Source: Bog-473 sp963704355 (lineage in GTDB: Bacteria > Actinomycetota > Acidimicrobiia > Acidimicrobiales > RAAP-2). From it: 64,000 nt of DNA. Made by a program: the position numbers and the translations under genes. Shown in pieces: positions 37,603-44,960 of the stretch (positions are counted from its first letter, which is position 1; every line of letters starts with the position of its first letter). The notes below the pieces were generated by a model that worked only from the letters and a program-made list of their open reading frames with translations, ran no database searches and was not told where the DNA came from. The DNA is taken from the NCBI GenBank assembly GCA_963704355.1, contig OY969891.1:2728001-2792000 (forward strand), given 5' to 3'.

Positions 37603-39696
37603 TCAGCCCTCTGCCCTGGGCAGCGACGCCATCATGTGCTCGGGCACCGTGTCGTAGTGGTCGTAGACGGCGTTGAAGGAGCCGCGGCCACTGGTCAGCG
37701 CCCGCAGGTCCACGGCGTAACGGGTGATCTCGGCAGTCGGGACCGTCGCCGTCACGGTCTGGTAGCCCTCCATCTGGCCGGGTTCGGTGCCGACGATGCG
37801 GGCCCGCCGTGAGCTCAGGTCGCCCAGCACGTCGCCCTGACAGTCGTCGGGGATGGTCACCTCGAGGCGCGAGATCGGCTCGAGCACGATCGGCCCCGCT
37901 TCGGCCATGGCCGCCTTGATGGCGAGCGCCGCCGCCATCTTGAAGCTCACCTCGTTGGAGTCGACCGAGTGCGCCTTGCCGTCGTCGACCGTCACCGCCA
38001 CGTCGACCACCGGGTAGCCGTAGACCCCGCCGCCGGAGAACGTCTCCATCACGCCCTTCTCGACGGCGGGGATGTACTGCCGTGGGATGGCGCCGCCCAC
38101 GACCTCGTCGCGAAATTCGAAGCCTTCGCCTCGCGGCAGCGGCTCGAGTCGCAGGTGGGCGACGCCGAACTGCCCGTGTCCGCCCGACTGCTTCTTGTGC
38201 TTGCCCTCGGCCTGGGCCGGCCGGGTGATGGTCTCGCGGTAGGGAATGCGGAGGTCCTCGCGCTCGACGTGCACGTTGCACTTGCGGTCGAGCCGCTCGA
38301 CCGTCACGGCCAGGTGCACCTCGCCGTTCACCCCGAGGATGGTCTGGTGCGTCTCGTCGTCGCGGCTGACGGTCAGCGTCGGGTCCTCGTCGCAGATGCG
38401 CTGCAGCGCCAACATCAGCTTGTCGTCGTCGGCCCGGGTGGCCGGCTTCACCGCCACCTGGAGCGCCGGCGGCGGGAGGTCGGGCGGCGTGACGACGACC
38501 GGCTGGCCCTTGGGCGCCAGGGTGTCTCCGGTACGGGTGCCGTTGAGCCGGGGGATCGCCACGAAGTCGCCCGCCGCGACCGACGTCGCCGGCGCAGTGG
38601 CGTGCCCGGCGATGCTCTGCAGCGCATGCAGGCGCTCCTCCTCCTTGGTGCGGGAGTTCACCAGCACGGCGTCGGGCTGGAGCGTGCCCGAGATGACCTT
38701 GCAGAGCGACATCTTGCCGGTGTGGCTGTCGTTGTAGGTCTTGGTGACGGCGAGCACGGTGGGGGCCGAGGGATCGGAGGCGATCTCGACCGTCTCGGTG
38801 CCGGCGGTCGCGACGGCGCCCGGGCGCGACGCCGGGCTGGGGCAGAGCTCCTCGATCAGGCGGGCGAGGCGGTCGACCCCGACGCCGCTGGCGGCCGAGC
38901 AGCACAGCACCGGGAACACGGTCGCCGAGGCCACACCCCCGGCCAGGCTCTTCTCCAGCTCCGCGTAGTCAAGGGTCTCGCCGTTGAGGTAGCGCTCCAT
39001 GAGGTCGTCGTCGCCGACGACGATGCCCTCGAACAGCTGCTCGTGGACCGTGTGCTCCTCGTCGACCAGTTCGTCGGGGATCGGCCCCTCGTGCCCGGCG
39101 GGGGGCACGGTGCCGTCGACGACGGACCCGGCGGCCGTGGTGTCGTAGTGGGTGGCCGTGTCGTCGAGGAGGTCGATGACGCCGTGGAAGTCGGCCTCGT
39201 GGCCGATGGGCAGTTCGACCGGCGCCACCCCGGCGCCGAAGGTGTCACGGATCTCGGCCAACGTCCGGTCGAAGTCCGACCGTTCCCGGTCGAGCTTGTT
39301 GATGACGACGACCCGGGGCACCCCGAGGCGGGCGGCCGCCCGCCAGGCGTCCTCGGTCTGGGCCTGCACGCCGTCGGTGGCGCTGACCACGACCACGGCG
39401 AGGTCGACGTTGGCGAGGGCGGTGATCATCTCGCCGGCGAAATCGGCATACCCGGGGGTGTCGAGCAGGTTCACCTTGACGCCGTTGACCGTGAACGGGG
39501 CGAGGCTGGTCGAGAGGGTGAGCTGGCGCGACACCTCCTCGGGCTCGAAGTCCATGACGGTGGACCCCTTCTCCACCGACCCCCGACGGGCGATGGCCCC
39601 GGTGGCGGCCAGCAGGGCCTCGGCCAGCGTCGTCTTGCCCGCACCGTGGTGCCCGACAAGGGCAACGTTACGGATGGCGGTCGGGTCGTGTGGCAC
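37603..39696 (-). CDS. EF-G-like translational GTPase (actinobacterial EF-G 2 type)
   Basis: The 697-aa protein starts at GTG 39696 with GGGAGGGA upstream. G-domain motifs are GHHGAGKTT, DTPGYADF and NKLD. EF-G-like domains II to V follow, including GGHGQFGV and the C-terminal RRARIVGTEPGQMEGYQTV. It belongs to the paralogous EF-G-like group in actinobacteria, which is separate from the essential fusA beside the ribosomal protein genes. Its role is poorly defined; a ribosome-associated or stress function is possible. Confidence 0.9.
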   Translation of the reverse strand: MPHDPTAIRNVALVGHHGAGKTTLAEALLAATGAIARRGSVEKGSTVMDFEPEEVSRQLTLSTSLAPFTVNGVKVNLLDTPGYADFAGEMITALANVDLAVVVVSATDGVQAQTEDAWRAAARLGVPRVVVINKLDRERSDFDRTLAEIRDTFGAGVAPVELPIGHEADFHGVIDLLDDTATHYDTTAAGSVVDGTVPPAGHEGPIPDELVDEEHTVHEQLFEGIVVGDDDLMERYLNGETLDYAELEKSLAGGVASATVFPVLCCSAASGVGVDRLARLIEELCPSPASRPGAVATAGTETVEIASDPSAPTVLAVTKTYNDSHTGKMSLCKVISGTLQPDAVLVNSRTKEEERLHALQSIAGHATAPATSVAAGDFVAIPRLNGTRTGDTLAPKGQPVVVTPPDLPPPALQVAVKPATRADDDKLMLALQRICDEDPTLTVSRDDETHQTILGVNGEVHLAVTVERLDRKCNVHVEREDLRIPYRETITRPAQAEGKHKKQSGGHGQFGVAHLRLEPLPRGEGFEFRDEVVGGAIPRQYIPAVEKGVMETFSGGGVYGYPVVDVAVTVDDGKAHSVDSNEVSFKMAAALAIKAAMAEAGPIVLEPISRLEVTIPDDCQGDVLGDLSSRRARIVGTEPGQMEGYQTVTATVPTAEITRYAVDLRALTSGRGSFNAVYDHYDTVPEHMMASLPRAEG

Positions 39697-39824
39697 CTGG
39701 TCCCTCCCCTGTGCTCCTAGGCCTGGCTGGCTCGCGAACTTTGAGTGTACGACCGCGTCCGGCGTCCCGCTCAGGGCCCTTGTGTGCACATCGGGACCTG
39801 CAGGCCCGACCATGAGACCGGCCG

Positions 39825-40646
39825 TCAGCCGCCGGTGCCCCCCTCGGCCCGGACGCGCAGCGCCGCGTCGTACTGGCGCAGCACCGAGAACCGCACGTAG
39901 AGGCCCAGCGTGTCGACCAGGAGCAGCCACACGGCCTTGAGCGAGATCGTGCTGCCGAAACGCTCGTCAATCCGTACCGGGGCCTCGACGATCCGGGTGT
40001 AACCGAGCCGGTAGGCGAGCACGAGCAGCTCGAGGTCGAGCGCGAAGCGGCTCTCGCGGAGCAAGGGGAGGACGTCCGCGATGACCTTGCGGTCCACCAG
40101 CTTGATCCCCACCTGGGTGTCCCGCACCCTCAATCTGAACAGGAGATGGATGAGGTGCTGGTAGCCCCAGGAGTACAGCCTGCGCAGCGGCGGGTAGTGC
40201 ACCGAGGACTCGGGGTGGCGCTTGCTCCCGATGATGACGTCGGGCTCCTCGGTCCGCATGATGGAGACGAAGGGTGCGAGGAACTCGGGGGAGATGTCCC
40301 CGTCCGCGTCGATGAAGCCGAGATACCGGCCCTGGCCCATCCCCAGCCCGGCTCGCAGCGCGTGGCCCTTGCCGACGTTCGTCGCGAAGTGGACGCGGCG
40401 GACAACGCTGTCGGGGAAGCCGTCCAGCGTGAACGGGCTGCCGTCGGTCGAGCCGTCCGAGACGGTGATGATCTCGAAGGTCATGCCCGAGGCATCGAGC
40501 ACGCGCACCATGTGCTCCACCGTCGTCCGCAGCCGGTCCCCGGGGTTGTAGTAGGGCACGACGATGGAGACGTCGAGCGTGGGGTCGGGGAGGACCGTGA
40601 TGTCGGGCTTCCCCGCGCTCATCGGCTCGGCCACCAGCTCCATCAC
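39825..40646 (-). CDS. Family 2 glycosyltransferase, polyprenyl-phosphate mannosyl/glucosyltransferase-like
   Basis: The 273-aa protein has VSIVVPYYNPGDRLRTTVEH, the donor-binding SDGSTDGS, the metal-binding DADGD and the DPM1-like GIKLVDRKV region. It lacks long N-terminal membrane helices. DPM1-type enzymes transfer mannose or glucose from GDP/UDP sugars to polyprenyl phosphate, giving the donor for extracytoplasmic glycosylation. It sits near the PimA/PatA cluster, in keeping with a role in envelope glycans. Confidence 0.85.
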   Translation of the reverse strand: MMELVAEPMSAGKPDITVLPDPTLDVSIVVPYYNPGDRLRTTVEHMVRVLDASGMTFEIITVSDGSTDGSPFTLDGFPDSVVRRVHFATNVGKGHALRAGLGMGQGRYLGFIDADGDISPEFLAPFVSIMRTEEPDVIIGSKRHPESSVHYPPLRRLYSWGYQHLIHLLFRLRVRDTQVGIKLVDRKVIADVLPLLRESRFALDLELLVLAYRLGYTRIVEAPVRIDERFGSTISLKAVWLLLVDTLGLYVRFSVLRQYDAALRVRAEGGTGG

Positions 40647-40814
40647 CTCACGTGCATGCCCACGGGCGCCGGCCCCGACGTGGCATCTCTCCCGAAGGCG
40701 AGGCTACCGGACGACGTCGACGCCCCGGCACGCGCCCGCGGCACCCAAAACGCGGCCTGACCCCGACGCGGAACGACGCACCGTCTCGTCAGTCTGAGCC
40801 GAACCGACTTGGGC

Positions 40815-41288
40815 TTAGTACCCGTAACCGCCCGAGGTCGTCGACGTGTTCGAGTTCTTCGAGGTCGTCGACGCCCCGGACGAGCCGCCCACGTTGATGT
40901 TCACGTTCATGCCCAACATCTTGTGGCCCGGGATCGGGCAGAACACGTCGTAGACGCCCTTCTTGAAAGTCACGGTGAGATCCGTCTTCTGCCCCGGCTG
41001 GATGTGCTTCGCCTTCGCATTCGATAGCCCGGGCCCGGTGATCTCGAGGGAGTGGGTCGTCTGCCCCTTGTTCACGGCGACGAAGGTGTACTTGCCCGGG
41101 CTGAAGGAATGCTTGGAGAGGGCGATGTGGAAGTCGGTCTCGGTCGCGGTCACCATCGTCGGCTTGGAGCTGGCTCCCGCAGGCCCCGCCGCCACGGCGC
41201 CCAGACCGCCGGCGACGGCGAGCGCGGAGAGCGACAGGAGCGCCGCTCGTCCGAAGCGGCTCGGGTGGTTGGCGGCGGGTCGGGCCAT
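40815..41288 (-). CDS. Secreted cupredoxin (type I copper protein)
   Basis: The 157-aa product starts at ATG 41288, with GAGGAGG upstream. A signal peptide (FGRAALLSLSALAVAGGLGA, ending near AGASS) precedes a cupredoxin domain. The likely copper ligands are His in TTHSLEITG and Cys, His and Met in VFCPIPGHKMLGM. A Ser/Thr/Gly tail ends the protein. It probably acts as a small extracytoplasmic electron carrier; the redox partner is not in the window. Confidence 0.9.
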   Translation of the reverse strand: MARPAANHPSRFGRAALLSLSALAVAGGLGAVAAGPAGASSKPTMVTATETDFHIALSKHSFSPGKYTFVAVNKGQTTHSLEITGPGLSNAKAKHIQPGQKTDLTVTFKKGVYDVFCPIPGHKMLGMNVNINVGGSSGASTTSKNSNTSTTSGGYGY

Positions 41289-41520
41289 GATCGCGGCCTC
41301 CTCGCTCTGTCTCTTCGATGTCTTCGATGTCATGCTCGAGGGTACGGACCAGGCTAGGGGCGGGATTGGTCGACCCGGTCACGCGGCCCTGCGACCAGCG
41401 ACGACGCCCGATCGACCCGGTCACTCCGTCGAGGGACCGTGGGATCGCCCGGGGCCGATGGTAAACTTTTGCAAACAAGCGCCCGTCCCCCGTGCCTCGG
41501 GGGGCCACGACAGGAGCCAT

Positions 41521-42399
41521 ATGTTCGACGGCCGCTGGCGAGATGGCGTCGACCGGACGACCGGTCCGATCGGCCAGGCACTCCACCGCCATGGCATCAC
41601 CGCTGACGTCCTCACCGCCACCGGCCTCGTCTCCGCCACGGGGACGGCGGTGCTGGTGGCGACGGGCCACCTGCACTTCGCCATCATCCTGCTGATCATC
41701 ACGGGCCTGCACGACCTGCTCGACGGTCCCGTGGCCAAGGCGGCCGGCACCGCCTCGGTGCGTGGCGCCTTCTTCGATTCGGTCACCGACCGCGTCGCGG
41801 ACGCCGTCCTCATGTTGGGTGCGTCCTGGTACTTGGTGAGCCGGGGGGATGGCCACCTCGCGCTTCTGCCCATGGCCATCCTCGGGGTGACCGCGCTGGT
41901 CTCCTACGAAAGGGCCAAGGCGGAGTCGCTCGGCCTCCAGGCCAAGGGCGGCCTCATGGAGCGCGGCGAGCGCATGTTCCTCTTCGGCGTGGGTTGCTTG
42001 AGCGCGGCCATCTTCGTGCCGGTCCTCTGGATCCTGCTCGTGCTCGTCTCGTTCACCGCCATCGCCCGATTCGTCAAGGTCTGGAACGCCGCCTCGGGCC
42101 GCGACGCCGTCATCCGGCGTCGCATCGAGGCCTGGCGCGAGGGCCGGGTGGACTCGCGTTGGCGGACCTGGCGCGAGTCGCGGGAGCCGGCGGGCCGTCC
42201 CCGGCGTGCGACGACGACCCGCACCACGTCGGGCGCTCCCGTCGGCCGCTGGCGGGCCCGTCGTCAAGAGGCGCTCAGCAGCCGCTCGGGGCGGACGCTG
42301 CGCGAGCGTCGCCGTATCACCCGGGCGCAGCATGCTACGAGTCAGCGCCGCCTCTCCGGTCGCCGCACGCCCCCGTCTGCGCCCGGCGCGCCCACCTGA
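41521..42399 (+). CDS. pgsA: CDP-alcohol phosphatidyltransferase, probable phosphatidylinositol-phosphate synthase
   Basis: The 292-aa membrane protein starts at ATG 41521, with AGGAG upstream. The CDP-alcohol phosphotransferase motif is present at Asp65, Asp68, Gly69, Asp86 and Asp90, but Lys73 replaces the usual Arg of the AR pair. About six helices and a strongly basic C-terminal tail follow. It heads a three-gene run with the acyltransferase and mannosyltransferase, as in mycobacteria, where this enzyme makes the phosphatidylinositol phosphate used for PIM lipids. The exact alcohol substrate is inferred from context. Confidence 0.85.
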   Translation: MFDGRWRDGVDRTTGPIGQALHRHGITADVLTATGLVSATGTAVLVATGHLHFAIILLIITGLHDLLDGPVAKAAGTASVRGAFFDSVTDRVADAVLMLGASWYLVSRGDGHLALLPMAILGVTALVSYERAKAESLGLQAKGGLMERGERMFLFGVGCLSAAIFVPVLWILLVLVSFTAIARFVKVWNAASGRDAVIRRRIEAWREGRVDSRWRTWRESREPAGRPRRATTTRTTSGAPVGRWRARRQEALSSRSGRTLRERRRITRAQHATSQRRLSGRRTPPSAPGAPT

Positions 42400-42423
42400 C
42401 GACGCCCCGTCCTCTGAGCCCGC

Positions 42424-43422
42424 GTGCCTCGCGTGAGCGTTGATGCCACGCCGGTGGTGACACCGTCGGACGGCGACGTCGCTCTCTCCGAGGTCACGAC
42501 GTCCCGAGCCGCGAAGTGGCGCGAGACGGCGCGCTATCTCACCTACCGCGGCTTGGGCGCGGGCATGGGCCACATGCCCGAACCGCTGGCGCACGGCGTG
42601 GCCCGCACCGTGGCCGGCGTGATGGCGTTGCGGGGTGGGCCGGCGTTCGCCATGAACCAGCGTCATCTGCGGCGTGTCCTGGCGAGCGAGTGCCCCGACG
42701 GCGTCGAGCCCGACCCGGCGCTCGTTCGGCGGTGGAGTAAGCGCAGCTTCGACTATTACGCGCGGTACTGGGCCGACGGTGCCCGGCTGCCCTACGAAAC
42801 CGAGGCCGGTGTGCGCCTGCACTGGCGGCTCGAGGAGGGACACGAGCATCTGAAGACGGCGATGGCCCAGGGCAAGGGCATCGTGATGGCCCTGCCCCAC
42901 GTGGGGAGCTGGGAGTGGGGCGGCTACTGGCTCGCCCTCGAGGGGATGCCCATGACCGCCGTGGTGGAGCGGCTCGAGCCCGAGCAGCTCTTCGAGTGGT
43001 TCGTCGGCCAGCGCGCCGCCATGGGCCTGACCGCGGTGCCGCTGGGCGACGGGTCGAGCGGGGCGCTGATCCGCGCGCTGAAGAACAACCATCTCGCCGG
43101 CCTGGTGTCCGACCGGGACCTGGTGGGCAACGGAGTGGAGGTCGAGTTCTTCGGCGAGCGCACGACCCTGCCCGGGGGAGCGGCGACACTCGCCCTGCGC
43201 ACCGGCGCGCCGCTCATCCCCGTCGTCGTCTACTCGGGCCCGGGGCGGAACTGGCACACCGGCGTCGTGCATCCCCCGATCGACACCACCCGGCGTGGCA
43301 CCCTGCGCCAGGACATCGCCCGGGTGACCCAGGACCTGGCGCGGACCTTCGAGCACGACATCCGGTGCCGCCCCGAGCAATGGCACATCTACCAGCCGAA
43401 CTGGCCGAGCGATCCGCGGTGA
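42424..43422 (+). CDS. patA: PatA-like lysophospholipid/PIM acyltransferase
   Basis: The 332-aa protein belongs to the LpxL/HtrB acyltransferase fold. It carries the catalytic HxxxxE motif as PHVGSWEWGG, then VSDRDLVGNGVEVEFFGERT and a Pro-containing substrate strip (TGAPLIPVVVY). In the conserved order it corresponds to mycobacterial PatA, which acylates the mannose of phosphatidylinositol mannosides at the inner face of the membrane. Its stop overlaps a possible GTG of the next gene (GTGA). Confidence 0.88.
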   Translation: MPRVSVDATPVVTPSDGDVALSEVTTSRAAKWRETARYLTYRGLGAGMGHMPEPLAHGVARTVAGVMALRGGPAFAMNQRHLRRVLASECPDGVEPDPALVRRWSKRSFDYYARYWADGARLPYETEAGVRLHWRLEEGHEHLKTAMAQGKGIVMALPHVGSWEWGGYWLALEGMPMTAVVERLEPEQLFEWFVGQRAAMGLTAVPLGDGSSGALIRALKNNHLAGLVSDRDLVGNGVEVEFFGERTTLPGGAATLALRTGAPLIPVVVYSGPGRNWHTGVVHPPIDTTRRGTLRQDIARVTQDLARTFEHDIRCRPEQWHIYQPNWPSDPR

Positions 43423-43424
43423 CC

Positions 43425-44564
43425 ATGCGGATCGCCATGCTCTCGCCCTACGCGCTCACCCGGCCGGGCGGCGTGCAGGGTCAGGTGATCGGCCTGGCGC
43501 GCTCCCTGCGCACGCTGGGCCACGATGTCACCGTCGTCGCGCCGGCTGATCCAGACCGGCCGTTTCCCGAGTCGGCCGGCGAGCACTTCGTCGTCGGCCG
43601 CCCGACGGAGCTGCACTCGAACGGGTCGGTGGCACCCGTGGCGTTCTGGCCGGCGCCAGTCGCCCGGGCCGAACGCTTCATCCGCAAAGGCGGCTTCGAC
43701 GTCGCGCACATTCAGGAGCCGCTGGCGCCGATGGCGGCCTACGGGTTGGTGCTGACCGCACCGCTGCCGATGGTCGGCACGTACCACCGCGCCGGCGTGT
43801 CCCGGTGGGTGCCGGTGGTCAAGCCTTTGGCGGAGCTCGTGGGCCGGCGCATGCAGGTGCGTGTCGCCGTCTCCGACGCGGCGCGTACGACCGGCATGCA
43901 TTCGAGCGGCGGCGACTTCGAGGTGCTGTTCAACGGAGTCGACATGGACCGTTTCGAGACGGCGACACCGGTGCGTGACGAGCACGACCCGCCACGCCCC
44001 GCCGTCCTGTTCCTCGGCCGTCACGAGCAGCGCAAGGGTCTGAGCGTGCTCCTCGACGCGTTCGCCATGGTCGAGCGGCCCGCGGTGCTGTGGGTGGCGG
44101 GGCAGGGTCAGGGCACCGAGGTGCAACGTCGCCGCCACCCCGAGTCCGACCGGGTGCGGTGGTTGGGCATGTTGAGCGACGACGAGGTGGCAGCGCGCCT
44201 GGCCGGTGCCGACGTGCTCTGCGCCCCGTCGCTGCACGGTGAGTCGTTCGGCATGGTCCTCCTCGAAGGCATGGCGGCCGGCTGCGCCGTCGTGGCCTCC
44301 GACCTGGAGGGTTACCGCAAGGCGGCCGCTGGGCACGCCGCACTGGTGCCGCCCGGCGACAAGGAGGCGCTGGCCCGCGCCCTCGGCGTGGCCCTGGCCG
44401 ACGTGGTCGAGCGGAGCGGCCAGTCGGCACCGGAGGCGCGCAAGGCTGCGCTCGAACACGCCCGGAACTGGTCGATGGACACACTGGCGGAGCGCTACGT
44501 CGACGTCTACGAACGGGCCATCCGGGCCTACCGAGGAATGCCGGACGACGGAGTCCAAGGCTGA
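43425..44564 (+). CDS. pimA: PimA-like phosphatidylinositol alpha-mannosyltransferase
   Basis: The 379-aa GT4 glycosyltransferase reads MRIAMLSPYALTRPGGVQGQ at its start and has HIQEPLAPM, AVSDAARTT, LFNGVDMDRF, LGRHEQRKGL and the EX7E motif in HGESFGMVLLEGMAAG. These are PimA features. It transfers mannose from GDP-mannose to phosphatidylinositol, starting PIM synthesis. A GTG at 43419, overlapping the patA stop as GTGA, is an alternative start that adds two residues. Confidence 0.92.
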   Translation: MRIAMLSPYALTRPGGVQGQVIGLARSLRTLGHDVTVVAPADPDRPFPESAGEHFVVGRPTELHSNGSVAPVAFWPAPVARAERFIRKGGFDVAHIQEPLAPMAAYGLVLTAPLPMVGTYHRAGVSRWVPVVKPLAELVGRRMQVRVAVSDAARTTGMHSSGGDFEVLFNGVDMDRFETATPVRDEHDPPRPAVLFLGRHEQRKGLSVLLDAFAMVERPAVLWVAGQGQGTEVQRRRHPESDRVRWLGMLSDDEVAARLAGADVLCAPSLHGESFGMVLLEGMAAGCAVVASDLEGYRKAAAGHAALVPPGDKEALARALGVALADVVERSGQSAPEARKAALEHARNWSMDTLAERYVDVYERAIRAYRGMPDDGVQG

Positions 44565-44960
44565 ACAGGCGTAGGGGCCCGCCATCCTCCGGATCGAGAT
44601 GCCGGGTCGTCGCAGCGCGTGCAAGCGCCCGGTGTGTCGTGCCGATGACGGCAAACGGAGGGAATCCGGAGGGCGCATCCTGCACATTGCGGGCGCGTCG
44701 ACATCCTCGGGCTTGTGGAACCGCTCGATTCTCACGAGGTTGTCACCGAAGTGTTCGCTCGCTGCAGCGGCGCGGGGCCTTCCCAGTAGAGGAAGGAGCG
44801 GACAATAGAGAAACCACATTGTCGGTCCAGCCGTTTGCAACCGAAAAGTTGACCGCCGGTTGAGTCGCCTCGTCCTACTCTGATACGGGAGGGGTCGCTT
44901 CACTGCTTTTGGTGACAGACGGGTAGCTGATCCTTCGTTGGACCGGACGGAGGGGAGCTC
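44565..44960. other. Intergenic region upstream of the propeller protein gene
   Basis: This 396-bp region is AT-richer than its surroundings toward the end. A widely spaced inverted pair CCTCCGGAT/ATCCGGAGG lies at 44586-44594 and 44664-44672, after the pimA stop. GGAGGGGAG precedes GTG 44961. The rightward promoter must lie here, but no clear hexamer pair stands out. No gene is seen. Confidence 0.3.
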
